From the NCBI GenBank assembly GCA_039090855.1, contig CM077034.1, forward strand, positions 229,302,505 to 229,366,504: a stretch of DNA of 64,000 nt, in the 5' to 3' direction. A model generated the notes under the pieces. The model did no database searches. It was given only the letters and a program-made list of their open reading frames with translations, and was not told where the DNA came from. Shown piece by piece: positions 52,993 through 63,884 of the stretch. How positions within the stretch are numbered: the stretch's first letter is position 1; each line of letters starts with the position of its first letter. The translations under genes and the position numbers were made by a program. Origin of the DNA: Macrothele yani. Taxonomy: Eukaryota > Arthropoda > Arachnida > Araneae > Macrothelidae.

Positions 52993-54533
52993 CACACTGG
53001 CTTGCAAAAATTAAGGACGAGACGGTTTTCCGAATGTAACGTCGTGCAGAAGTGCTCCACATCGACTCAAATCATACCACAAGATCCCCAAGATGTAAGA
53101 ATATGGGACAAGTGAGCAAAACCGTCCAAACAAGGAATCCAAAGGATACAAAGGTACTTTATTGAAAAGGTAGCTTCGAGCACAACTGGACAGAAGACAG
53201 AAACGCCCATGTGACAGGCGGCTGCCAAGAAAAATCCAGTCTTTAGTATGGGATATGATCACCCCTGACTGCGTTGCAGGATTTACAACGTCTGTCCACG
53301 CTGAGGACGAGGCTGTCAAAGAGCTGTTGAAGCATCGCGGCCCATTCCTTTTGTAGCACCAATCGCAGCTGCGGAATCGTTGCTGGCGGCTGGTGACGTG
53401 CTGTCAAGCGTCTCCAGAGAAGGTCCCACGCGTGTTCGATTGGATTTAAGTCCGGGGAGCTTGCGGGCCAATCCATGCGTTGAATATCTTCACCCTCCAA
53501 CAGCTCTGCGACAGCCACTGTACGATGAGGTGTAGCGTTGTCGTCCATGAAGAGGAACTCCAGGACCCACAGCACCTCTAAACAGACGCACGTGAGGCAG
53601 GACAACCTCGGTACAATAGCGGACACCAGTGACTGAACCTCCTTGGAAGATGTGAAGGTCACTACGGCTACCAAACATGATACCGCCCCAAACGAGAACT
53701 CCGCCACCTCCAAACTGGTCCCTTTCGATGATGTTGGAGGTGTGATTGCGTGTTCCCTGCTCTCTCCAGATGTGTATACGTCCAGAATCGCTCGTCAGAC
53801 TAAATTGGCTCTCATCCGTAAAGAGAACTCGACCCCATTGCTGATGTGTCCAGTTCTTGTGTTCCTGGCACCACAGAAAACGCCGTCTCCGATGAGCAGG
53901 CGTTAATGGCACACACACCGTACTGGTCGTCGTGCAGATAGACCACCTTTGTGCAGCCTCCTGGCCACGGTAAAACGCGATAACAGACGTCCAGTTGTCT
54001 CTTGCATGTGCCTTGCGATTTCTCCCGCTGTCTGTTCTCGCCTGTAGGACAATATACAGGTCGTCCGCCGCCGTGGTTGCTCGTGGACGACCACTGCTAA
54101 ACTCTCGGACAGACGTTCCTGTCGTTTGAAATGCTCTCCAAGCTCGTGAAACGATGCTGTGAGCGATCCCGAACTCCTCGGCCACACTAGTTATCACTTC
54201 GACCTTCTTCCAACTTCCCAATGACGCGACCTCGGGTAAAGTCATCCAGATGTCGTCTACTGGATTGCCTCTTGGCCATATCACATGGTGGAAGTAACTC
54301 GACGTCGTTCAAACCGATGTACACCGTGCAATAGCTTTCAACGAATTGCTGAGCGTACACCGCCCGTGTGCGTTATACTCTTCCGACACTCCCCTCCCCC
54401 CCCCTACGTCATGTTGCATATATGCGCATGCCCTACCGTCTATCTCCTGAGTGGTCTTTCGGTCCGTTCTGCCTGCTCGTTCCGCTGTTATGCTAATTTC
54501 TCCTCTTCGTCCCTAATTTTTGCACACCAGGGT
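52993..54533 (-). mobile_element. Tc1-like DNA transposon G
   Basis: Inverted ends TGCAAAAATTAAGGACGA and its near complement (right rc TGCAAAAATTAGGGACGA). About 1.54 kb. TA is kept at the right; the left flank is mutated. Confidence 0.87.
53243..54279 (-). pseudogene. Tc1-like transposase G, several frameshifts, DDE residues present
   Basis: It starts MAKRQSSRRHLDDFTRGRV. A stop/shift leads to SVAEEFGIAHSIVSRAWRAF and the SSGRPRATTAADD linker. Then PLTPAHRRRRFLWCQEHKNW and VLFTDESQFSLTSDSGR (first Asp). A shift near 53560 moves to FLFMDDNATPHRT (second Asp), [18 protein letters not shown] (Glu, 34-residue spacing) and the C-terminal SVDRRCKSCNAVRG. Coding damage is spread along the gene, so this is an old copy. 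Confidence 0.88.
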
Positions 54534-54639
54534 ATTAATTAGTGACAATACACTCTGAAATTTGATGTTTAGATACACATTCTCGAAAAAAACCTAAAAA
54601 GTAAAAAAAAAATATAACAAAAAAATTAAAAAAAAAGCG

Positions 54640-54735
54640 TGGGGAGAAAGTACTGGGCTTTTGGGGGCCCCTGAAAATTGTAGGCCCTAGGCCCGTGGTT
54701 TGCGGGCCTAGTCGGTAATCAGGACCTGTAATGTC
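54640..54735 (-). mobile_element. hAT-like terminal fragment
   Basis: Reverse complement begins CAGGTCCTGATTACCGACTA, then GGCCCGCAAACCACGGGCC and GGGGCCCCCAAAAGC. This C/G-rich CAG-type start is common in hAT elements. No other end located with certainty. Confidence 0.45.
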
Positions 54736-54839
54736 ATCCTAAATTTTTAAACTGAACCGTATAATAATTTCGTGTTGTAACAGAAAATATATTTTGGTTC
54801 TGAAAATTTAAGTTATTATTAAGGTAGTTCGGAGGCCCT

Positions 54840-56904
54840 GCCGCCCCGATGGCGCAGTGGTCTAAAGTGCTGGCCTCTGATCATTCGTCCTTAAGGGGTC
54901 CGGGTTCGAATCCCGGTCAGGCATGGATGTTGTGTTTTGTCTTACGGCACTGGCTCTCTCCCTTCGCTGGAACCAGTGACCCTAAATTAGGGACGGGCGA
55001 CTGCTTATAGCCCATTGAGTTGCTCACGGTGGTCGTTAAACCTCCAATCAATCAATGGATGTTGTGTTTGTCTTACGGCACTGGCTCTCTCCCTTCCCTG
55101 GAATCAGTGACCCTAAATTAGGGACGGGCGACTGCTTATAGCCCATTGAGTTGCTCACGGTGGTCGTTAAACCTCCAATCAATCAATGGATGTTGTGTTT
55201 GTCTTACGGCACTGGTTCTCTCCCTTCCCTGGAACCAGTGACCCTAAATTAGGGACGGGCGACTGCTTATAGCCCATTGAGTTGCTCACGGTGGTCGTTA
55301 AACCTCCAATCAATCAATGGATGTTGTGTTTGTCTTACGGCACTGGCTCTCTCCCTTCCCTGGAATCAGTGACCCTAAATTAGGGACGGGCGACTGCTTA
55401 TAGCCCATTGAGTTGCTCACGGTGGTCGTTAAACCTCCAATCAATCAATGGATGTTGTGTTTGTCTTACGGCACTGGTTCTCTCCCTTCCCTGGAACCAG
55501 TGACCCTAAATTAGGGACGGGCGACTGCTTATAGCCCATTGAGTTGCTCACGGTGGTCGTTAAACCTCCAATCAATCAATGGATGTTGTGTTTGTCTTAC
55601 GGCACTGGCTCTCTCCCTTCCCTGGAACCAGTGACCCAAAATTAGGACGGGTGACTGCTTATAGCCCATTGAGTTGCTCACGGTGGTCGTTAAACCTCCA
55701 TATCAATCAATGGATGTTCTCCGACATTTTTATCCGCGCCAGGATTCGAACCCGGGTCCCCTCATTCCGGAATAAGTCACTCTACCAATTGAGCTACGCG
55801 GACGTTTTATTCTGATTCCTATCTGCCATTATGTCGGGTGCGTCCTGCTGGCAGGTACGTCACATCTCCTGGTACGCTACATCATCTCCCCCTTATTTTT
55901 ATTTTTATTTTTTTTTTTTTTTTTGAAGTGGTTGGAGAAGGGATTCTCTTATTTTTTCCTATCTCGCGGTGTGGAAATAACATCACACCATTGCGAGATT
56001 TTGAACGGTCGGGTCATCCGGATAGTTCGGGCGCCATTATAACGAAGAAAATTTCTCCGACATTTTTATCCGCGCCAGGATTCGAACCCGGGTCCCCTCA
56101 TTCCGGAATAAGTCACTCTACCAATTGAGCTACGCGGACGTTTTATTCTGATTCCTATCTGCCATTATGTCGGGTGCGTCCTGCTGGCAGGTACGTCACA
56201 TCTCCTGGTACGTTACATCATCTCCCCCTTATTTTTATTTATTTATTTATTTTTTTTTTGAAGTGGTTGGAGAAGGGATTCTCTTATTTTTTCCTATCTC
56301 GCGGTGTGGAAATAACATCACACCATTGCGAGATTTTGAACGGTCGGGTCATCCGGAAAGTTCGGGCGCCATTATAACGAAGTAAATTTCTCCGTCATTT
56401 CTGTCCACGCCAGGATTCGAACCCGGGTCTCCTCATTCCGGAATAAGTCACTCTACCAACTGAGCTACGCGGACGTTTTATTCTGATTCCTATCTTCCAT
56501 TATGTCGTGTGCGTCCTGCTGGCAGGTACGTCACATCTCCTGGTACGTTACATCATCTCCCCCTTATTTTTTTTTTTTTTCGAAGTGCTGGAGAAGGGAT
56601 TCTCTTATTTTTCCTATCTCGCGGTGTGGAAATAACATCACACCATTGCGAGATTTTGAACGGTCGGGTCATCCGGATAGTTCGGGCGCCATTATAACGA
56701 AGTAAATTTCTCCGTCATTTTTATCCGCGCCAGGATTCGAACCCGGGTCCCCTCATTCCGGAATAAGTTGCTCTACCAATTGAGCTACGCGGACGTTTTA
56801 TTCTGATTCCTATCTGCCATTATGTAGTGCGTGTGCGTCCTGCTGGCAGGTACGTCACATCTCCTGGTACGTTACACCTCCAATCAAAAAAAAAAAAAAA
56901 AAAA
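54840..56904 (+). repeat. SINE with multiplied tail, hosting a TRIM array
   Basis: One tRNA-like head (54840-54922) is followed by six copies of the SINE body and tail at about 134-bp steps (each starting TGGATGTTGTGTTTGTCTTA and ending CCTCCAATCAATCAA), then a TRIM array, then the final CCTCCAATC and poly-A. The whole is bracketed by one 13-bp duplication AGTTCGGAGGCCC (54826-54838 and 56905-56917), so it descends from a single SINE insertion. Confidence 0.9.
55718..56876 (-). mobile_element. Second TRIM array: 4 LTRs, 3 internals
   Basis: Same family as 26.2-33.4 kb with LTRs at 55718-55881, 56038-56217, 56373-56552 and 56693-56876 (plus coordinates). The right end is the exact terminus GTACGTTACA seen at 33440. 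The left end lacks the last about 16 bases of the LTR and carries CAATCAATGGATGT there. tRNA-like sequences have box B intact (GGATTCGAACCCGGG), and GAGCTACGC where the big array has AAGCTACGC. Confidence 0.88.
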
Positions 56905-57161
56905 AGTTCGGAGGCCCCTCCCAATTCTGAGGCGTGCAGAAATCAGGCCGTGGTTGGGAGAGCAACTAATTCCAGAGTAAAGTGTCCCGAAATCAACGTG
57001 CACCACAAAAAAACTTGTGTTTTCTCAGAAGAGTTTTCTTACGCAACAATAAATCCTTTGTTCTTCGCACTTTCACCGCTGTTTCAGCCTAAGTCCTCGA
57101 TTGTTACGAAGATTGCTCGTTAATTCATTTCGGCACGGTTTCAATTTAATGAATAAAAAAC

Positions 57162-57626
57162 ATGGCAGACAAAACTTTTAACCAAATTACAGTATCCCTT
57201 ACGGTTAAAAACAGCACTGTTGTAATAAAAAACTTAAATAAATTCCATATTATTTTTAAAGTAAAATACAAATCTCCGGTTGTGAGAGTGACGCCAAGTT
57301 TTGGATGCATCATGGCTTCGGAATCAAACACAATCGAGGTCTGTGAAGCCAGGACATGCTCTTCGCGGAACATGGTTAAATTGGAAATCCTGTTCATGCC
57401 ATCCCATTGCTACGTTGGAGACAACAGCTCAGTGCAAGCCATGTGGCAAGGAGTTCCAGAAGGGTACGCGCACTCTGAAACTATCTGTTATTTTCGTGCG
57501 CTTCATGTACCCAAGCCAGCTTCTGAAGCAGAACTCATTGTTCGCAATTCGAAGACCCTAGTGAGGTATGTTATGATACTTAACGATTGTAATTTCCAGT
57601 TACGCTATGTCGACAAAAGTTATTGA
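57162..57626 (+). CDS. MSP-domain-like protein, 154 codons
   Basis: An uninterrupted ATG-to-stop frame that begins MADKTFNQITVSLTVKNSTV. The middle reads FHIIFKVKYKSPVVRVTPSF and GCIMASESNTIEV, which fits the immunoglobulin-like MSP (major sperm protein) fold: beta strands ending in FKVK, then a RV-P--G-I---ES segment. MSP domains act in cytoskeletal assembly in sperm or tether proteins to FFAT motifs in VAP-like proteins. The rest (CYVGDNSSVQAMWQGVPEGY, FRALHVPKPASEAEL) has ordinary composition. A donor-like GAG/GTATGT at 57567 could end an exon earlier. No intron is needed to read the ORF, so it may be a retrocopy. Confidence 0.5.
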   Translation: MADKTFNQITVSLTVKNSTVVIKNLNKFHIIFKVKYKSPVVRVTPSFGCIMASESNTIEVCEARTCSSRNMVKLEILFMPSHCYVGDNSSVQAMWQGVPEGYAHSETICYFRALHVPKPASEAELIVRNSKTLVRYVMILNDCNFQLRYVDKSY

Positions 57627-58337
57627 ACCCTGTAAGTAAATAGAAAAACAGTGGGCGTTCCATTAAAACTGAGAGTTAAATCACACAAAATGAAGAACTA
57701 TAGGTACAGTGCCTAGAAGAATTTGTGTGACGTGCTCCATAAGATCAAAGAATATAAACGCTTCGCGTGAAGAAGCTCAACTCTCGTAGAGATAATGTAA
57801 AACAGGCGACAGCAGCGCCACCATGTAATGCGGCAGCAGATGCTCTGCGGGAAAGTTAACATTCAGGCGCAAAAAGCGTAGGAGACACGGGACGGGAAGC
57901 CTATTTCACGGAAAGGAAGCTAAGCTTTGATCTGCGACTGTTTCCTTCGGTCTCATTGGGTCTACTAAAGCATTTTTTTTTTGTTGTTGTTGTTCTTTTC
58001 TGAGTATCCCTCCTGTCCCTTCTTTTGGTGAAACAAATATATACATTAGCAATTAATATTATTTTAAGGAAATTTTAGCAGTTTTATTCTCACTTTAAGC
58101 ACCGTAGTAATACCAGGTTGCTTGGCATGAATTTCATATTTACAATGTACCTTAAATGTCAAAAATGCTGAGGCTGGTTTCCCAGTAGCAGCCATAATAA
58201 TAAAAAAAAAAAAAAAAAAAGCAAAGACAACCGCAGTTTCCCAAAGCTACAATTTTTTTTTCTACCCTTCCGAAGTTTGTAAATTAAACGCACTGCGCTG
58301 GAGAAATTTTCTCAACAGATCGGAAAAACATCCATTC
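57627..58337. other. Unassigned sequence
   Basis: Poly-T near 57971 and poly-A near 58201. No gene recognised. Confidence 0.4.
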
Positions 58338-58411
58338 GTATCTGAGTAGGTTCGAACCTGGGCCCTGGCGTGATAACTGAGCTCTCTACCGACCGGACTA
58401 ACTCGCCACGA
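58338..58411 (-). repeat. tRNA-like remnant (minus strand)
   Basis: The minus strand shows a box A-like GAGTTAGTCCGGTCGGTAG and an exact box B GGTTCGAACC 40-45 bases later, about the spacing of a tRNA-derived SINE head. The acceptor ends do not pair well, so it is not a tRNA gene. Different family from the abundant SINE. Confidence 0.45.
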
Positions 58412-59433
58412 TTGAGTGTATGCTTAAAGCTGTCTGTTTCGTATGCATTGTGTAATCGAATGCTTCCCTCTTTCATTTTACAATATTACGAGGTATTTTT
58501 CATAAAAGTCAGTTTCATATAATTGATAAATTAATTTTTTCAACGTAACGATAGCTTTTTTTCAGCAAACGTTGTTTTAATGGTTTTCCAGGATATTTGT
58601 TTCAAACGGTTTCAAATTTGTTCTTGTTATTCATCCACTCCATTCCATGAATTGTTATTCATCGGAATGGAGTGGGTGTATTTCATGGCTGTAATATAAA
58701 CGCAGATCTAGATGAGAACAACAAAACCTTTGAACAAAACGCCAACACAAACAAGCGTTTATATTCTTTGAACACAAACACGCATGCTCAGTCTAACTCA
58801 GTCTGCTCGGCATCCTGCGGCATCAGCCTGTAATGTTGGCTTCTGTGTAGTAATTCTTTGCCGCATAATATAGTGGCGCTAGTTACGTCTCGCTGAGCCT
58901 TACCTTCTTATAAGATGTCCTTCACGGTTTTGTGACCAATCGTCATGAAATGACAGAGGGCGCTGGTATCGGAAGTTACGTTAGGAGCTTCATCGGCGTC
59001 ATGCTATTTAATGGTGGGAAGTTTGTTTGCCAAGGATTTGCTGCCTTACGAAACTTCAAATTTTCACAAAACAAAGGTTAGTGGAGGGAAATCTTTTTGG
59101 CAGTATCTTTGCTAATTCGTTGGAGCTCGATCGTAACAGTAATACACTAGGTAATTCAATAGTTGATCACTAAAACGCAATAGGCTTATTCGGGTGTTAA
59201 TGTGCTAGTTTTATTCAACTGTGGATTGTTTATAACGAAATTTATTTCCGAAATTAGTAACTTTTTATTCGTGAAGATGTAGAAGTTGATCAAGTATTGG
59301 CTGTCACGCGTTAAACCTACTGTATGGTTAAACTTAAGTGCAGTACTGAAATCGACTGCAACAGTTATAAGATCATAGGGAAATAATGTCATCTATGAAA
59401 GGAGAATACTTCACTGAGAATACTGGTTATAAA
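58412..59433. other. Unassigned sequence, possible upstream part of the THAP fragment
   Basis: A donor-like AAAG/GTTAGT occurs near 59077. A 28-base tandem duplication (TTCACTGAGAATACTGG) occurs at 59411-59460. A small palindrome CACTCCATTCC/GGAATGGAGTG lies at 58637-58671. Confidence 0.4.
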
Positions 59434-59743
59434 TAAATTCACTGAGAATACTGGCTATAAATCCTGCAAAAATAAAATATCACTCTTTTCTGTCCCCCAA
59501 ATTCCTGATATGTTGAGCAAATGGGATAAGGCAATTCCCAGAGCTGATAAGAAACTTGATGAAAGTTGTGTTGTATGTGCCTTGCACTTTGAATCTAAAT
59601 TCATGGAGATGCATTATCGTTCCACTATTCAAGGTAAGGAAGTTCTAACATGCCGAGACAAACCATTACTCAAGCCTGACGCCCTACAAACTATTTTCCC
59701 AAATTTAAAAGGCGAACGACTAATTAGTTTTTCCAATTTTTAA
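59434..59743 (+). pseudogene. THAP-domain fragment
   Basis: The open frame reads NTGYKSCKNKISLFSVPQIP, then MLSKWDKAIPRADKKLDESC, VVCALHFESKFMEM and KPLLKPDALQTIFPNL. The C-x-H zinc pair (VC-LHF), the central W and the final FPN-like box are all THAP hallmarks. The first Cys pair that should precede NTGYKS is missing, so the first exon is absent or elsewhere. THAP domains occur in P-element-type transposases and in host factors; which this is cannot be told. It is clearly related to the exon at 15512. Confidence 0.65.
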
Positions 59744-60932
59744 GGGGGGGGCATGCCCTACTATGCCTTCCCCACGTTACGCCTGTGTGTATGCTACATT
59801 AATAATTTCCTTATTTATAAGGGTAAAAATAGTTACAGGAACTGCATAGAATTATCCCATTTAGACTGACTCCATGAAAACCCACTTCTTAATTTTTACC
59901 TTATTAAACTTTTTACTTAAGGTGCAAAAGAATTTTCCTCTCTTCACTGCAAACCCATTTGAATAGCAAATTTAAGCACATAATTATTATAAGGTGAAGA
60001 AAAGTAAAGAAAAATGTTATAATTATTTTTTTTAAAAGAATGTCATCATATACATTCAGTTTTTTTTTTATATTTACTTCTGTCCGGTATGATTCATTTT
60101 GTTTATCGTATCACAGGCAAAGTTTTTTTAGGAATGATTTTTATTAGAAAATAGACCAATTTTAAAAATAGTAATCGCATTTCTGTATTCTATTTTCAAC
60201 TCATTAAAAGGCTTCTTTTCAAAGCAACTAAATGGAAAGTTTCAATATTTATTTTGATCCCATGTTCTTACCAAGAAATTTAGTCACTCATTGCTGAAAA
60301 ATGAAGTACATTATTAAATAATTTATAAAGTTTTTAGGTTACTGAATTTTTAGACATTATTGGAATGCAAATTGTAAAGCCGATGTCTCATTGTGAAAAT
60401 ATTTCCCCCTTTTTTTCCGGTAAGGTTTTGAGGGGCAAAACATTTTCTTTTTTTTTAATTTTTACTTTATACTGTAAGTTAATGTTTCAGTAATTGTAAA
60501 CTGCATATTGGTCTCCAGTGTTTTTGCATAATGTAACCCATGTATGAGTCGAAAACTTCCGAAATATCTAACATTAATGTTGACGTTAACACAATGAAAA
60601 GCTTAACTTAAACTACGATACCCTTATTAATGAATCTTGAGCACCCCGTTCGTTCTTTTTTTTTCTTTTTTGGGAGGGGGGAGGGGTGAAAGAGTTGTGT
60701 CTATTTTTTCGTATATACTTATCTGCTTATAAAATATCATTCGAGGAGTACACGTAATACTGACGAGCTGGGTGTGTGTCATAGAAAGATGTGCGTTTTC
60801 GTCGTCCTTCCTCCATGAAAAGCGACGTGACATCCGATGGCAGCGCCATCTACCGCTTTCATGATTGTGGGCAGCAAGTTTTTCTGCGAGCACGACACAC
60901 TAATTCTTCTAGGCACTGTACTATAGGTACAG
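59744..60932. other. Unassigned AT-rich sequence
   Basis: No ORF with a known domain. Short G/T-rich and poly-T runs near 60410-60460 and 60655-60690. Confidence 0.4.
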
Positions 60933-61349
60933 CAAAATATATGTTATTCTTTCTCAAAGTATTTTCCCTCGGATGATATGCAACGGTCCCATCATCGTTC
61001 AGTCCACTTTTCAAAGCATGTGGCGAAGGCATTTCGTGGAAGCTGCTTTAGGGACCCCTGTACAGCTTGAATGACGTCACGATCTGTGTTGAATGTTGCG
61101 CCACGGAACTTCTTCTTCATTGTTGGAAACAACTAGAAATCGCACGGGGCGAAGTCAGGACAATATGCAGTCTGTGGCATGGTTTCAATAATGCAATTCG
61201 TAAGAAAATAGGGTAAGATCCACTTGCCCGCCAGTTCCAGTTGTTTAATCGATATGTGTCATCGCCGACGCTTCCAGACTGAAATCTGATACTCAGTAAT
61301 TTGCGAGGAACGCGGCATGCTGGTAGACTACACATACATTGTATATATA

Positions 61350-62646
61350 CACAGTGTGGCAAAGAATTTTTAAGACTGGGTCTGTAAAATGAAATAGAAA
61401 CAAGAAATTATAATTTGTTTTGGTTTGTTATTCAAAATAAATTCCTCCGGCTTCAATACACTTGTTACAGCGATTTAATAATGATTCGAATGCCTGTTCC
61501 AGTTCACTTTGCCGAATTGCCTCCAAAGCACGCGTAGAAGCTGTTTGTATGGCCGAAATATCATCTAAATAACACCCTCTTAACGTCATTTTAAGTTTTG
61601 GGAATAAAGAAAAGTCGCAGGGTGCTAAATCAAGTGAATATGGTGGATGATTCAAAACACAGACGTTATTTTTCACCAAAAATCTACAAACAAGAAGTGA
61701 GGTGTGACTGGGTGCATTATCGTGCAACAAACACCAACTGTTTTCATCTCGATATTCTAGACGAATGCGACGAATTCTGCCTATCAAACACCTCAAAACA
61801 TTTAAATAAAAATCAACAGTAATTGTTTGTCCACTTTGAACAAATTCTTTGTGAATAATACCCTTACTATCGAAGAATGTAATGAGCATTGTTTTGATTT
61901 TCGATGGAACTTTTCCTGTTTTCTTCCCTTGTGGTGAGTTTTTTTACTTCCATTCATCACTTTGTCGCTTTGTTTTAGGATCATATTGAAAACACCATGT
62001 TTCAACACCTGTAACAATCGATTTTAAGAAGTTTGGATCATTTTCAACGGCTGAAATGATGTCTCTGCAATCTGCACTTCTCCTTGATTTTTGTTCATTG
62101 GTTAACGTGTGTGGAACAAATTTAGCACAGACTTTTGTTTTGCCCAAATCTTCATGCAGGATGGTTCGAATCGTTTCTTTGATGATGTTTAAAGACTCTT
62201 CCATCATTCTTAGTGACGCACATCGATTGTTTGCCACGAAATCACGCACTTTTTCAATAATCTCAGGTGTCCTAGATGAACTTGGGTCTTCCGGTATGCT
62301 TATCATCTTCTAGCGTCCAAAAAACGTTTGTGCCACAGGAAAACATTTGATCTCCTTAAACAAAACTCACCGTAAACTTGTTTCATCATTTGGTACGTAG
62401 GCACTTTTATCAAGTGTTGCGTTAAATTTAATAACAGCCCTTTGTTCCATCTTAATAATTGAACATGAAAAAATTTGACTTCTCTAATGAACGCCCGTTT
62501 CGTTTGAGTTACTTTAACAACTGCGCAGTACTTTTGGCAGAAAGCAAGCAGATGGTCACGGTTTATAACGCATTCGCGATTACACTGGTGGCGCCACCGT
62601 AGGCTGAAATCTAGCGCCAGTCTTAACAATTCTTTGACGCACTGTG
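61350..62646 (-). mobile_element. Mariner transposon, about 1.3 kb
   Basis: Inverted ends CACAGTG-G-CAAAGAATT-TTAAGACTGG (from 61350 and back from 62646) with TA on both sides. Length and coding order are typical of mariner. Confidence 0.93.
61428..62450 (-). pseudogene. Mariner (DD34D-type) transposase, first Asp to Val, frameshifts
   Basis: The start MEQRAVIKFNATLDKSAYVP breaks early. The frame from 62306 reads SSRTPEIIEKVRDFVANNRC (second HTH), then IVTGVETWCFQYDPKTKRQS, where relatives read TGDETW: the first catalytic Asp is Val. Past a stop after DEWK, MLITFFDSKGIIHKEFVQSG leads into CLLHDNAPSHTS (second Asp) and YSLDLAPCDFSLFPKLKM (third Asp), ending with RCNKCIEAGGIYFE. One frameshift near 62305, one stop and one catalytic change make it inactive. 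Confidence 0.92.
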
Positions 62647-62779
62647 TATTCAAAGGAATTTATCATCATCACCTTCCCAGCTGATTTGGTTTGGTGTACT
62701 TTTTTCGGAAAAGGCGAGCCTGTGTGTTTCCAGATAGTCGTTGCGCGCTGTTCTGCTCCCATTCTCCATGGCCGCTAAA

Positions 62780-62965
62780 TTACGCTGCACTGACTAGATG
62801 GATATGTCTCTGCATTGAACGCGGATGTTATTTGAGCCAGTGTCGCTTGTCTGTTAACATGGACAATTCAGGTTAGACGCCGCTGGTTATGGTCATTCAG
62901 CACCCGTGGTCGGCCCCTGCGCTGTCCACAGTGGACGGTAATGCTTTCCATGAGGTATACTTGGT
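62780..62965 (-). pseudogene. Tc1-like transposase fragment
   Basis: Minus-strand reading MESITVHCGQRRGRPRVLND, HNQRRLT, a stop, then IVHVNRQATLAQITSAFNAE. This is the second HTH and GRPR linker of a Tc1-like transposase. Neither the N-terminus nor the catalytic core is present. Confidence 0.7.
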
Positions 62966-62970
62966 ACCAG

Positions 62971-63060
62971 GGCCGGCTGGACAATAGGGGAAACCGGGGC
63001 TGTTGCTCCAGGCCCCGCGCCTTTAGGGGGCCCCGCAGTTTAGAAAACAAAGTAATTTTC
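62971..63060 (+). mobile_element. hAT-like terminal fragment
   Basis: CAGGGCCGGCTGGACAATAG followed by GGCCCCGCGCCTTTAGGGGG fits the GC-rich start of hAT-type elements. The other end and transposase are not visible before the window ends. Confidence 0.45.
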
Positions 63061-63716
63061 GGAAAAGAAATTTAACTACATGTTTTTTTGTATATTTTCG
63101 GACGCAAGGCCCTTAAAAATATATTTTTGAAGTTTTTATGTTTCCAATCTCCCCATTTTTGAATACGTTATCCCCCCCTGTTCGTCGTACGGACACTGAG
63201 ATTTGCAGATTCGAAATGATTTTTGTAACCACCTTAATCTTCTCCGCATTCATGAAATAGCAAATTAAATTTAATCATTTTGTGATCCCCTACTTTTATA
63301 TATCCAACAATGTCTGTAAAGACCTGATACTTAAATTTAAGGAAATAAAAATAACAATATCCAAGTTACTTTCGGACTACATATGGAGGCCACTTTTACA
63401 ACATTACAAGAAATTGGAAAAAAAAAATGCAACTTTCATATATGAACGCGTATAAAAGTTTAGAATGTCACTAATTTTTCACTTACTCCACTGTGCATTA
63501 AAAACCAATCACTAAATATGTATCAGATGAAAAAACTGTTTATACCAATTTATTTTAGAGGGATCCTTATTATATTTCCTATACAAAAATATTCGCAATG
63601 AGAAAATATTCGCTAAGCAGGTATCTTTTTATCATTTTGTGAATAAGCTGTTATAAGAGTCACAATGCAACCTAAACCTCTTCTCCCGGGAAAGAAAATC
63701 GTAGATTTTAACACTT
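63061..63716. other. Unassigned AT-rich sequence
   Basis: No ORF longer than 60 codons with sense composition. Could be the interior of the hAT-like element. Confidence 0.35.
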
Positions 63717-63718
63717 TT

Positions 63719-63794
<76 letters not shown>

Positions 63795-63841
63795 TCTCTT
63801 TTTCTCTCTCTCTCACTCTCCTCTCTTCTCTCTCTCTCTCA

Positions 63842-63884
<43 letters not shown>

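Larger units (their letters stand above)
60933..62762 (-). pseudogene. Older mariner transposase split by a younger mariner
   Basis: The right piece (62655-62762, minus) reads AEQRATTIWKHTGSPFPKKV and KSAGKVMMINSFEYT, the part of mariner transposases just before the middle of the catalytic domain. The left piece (60933-61190, minus) reads TAYCPDFAPCDF (third catalytic Asp), a stop, LFPTMKKKFRGATFNTDRDV and CFEKWTERxWDRCISSEGKY. The two pieces are in order on the same strand and flank the younger element at its TA sites. The region between (second Asp) is badly degraded. Confidence 0.75.
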
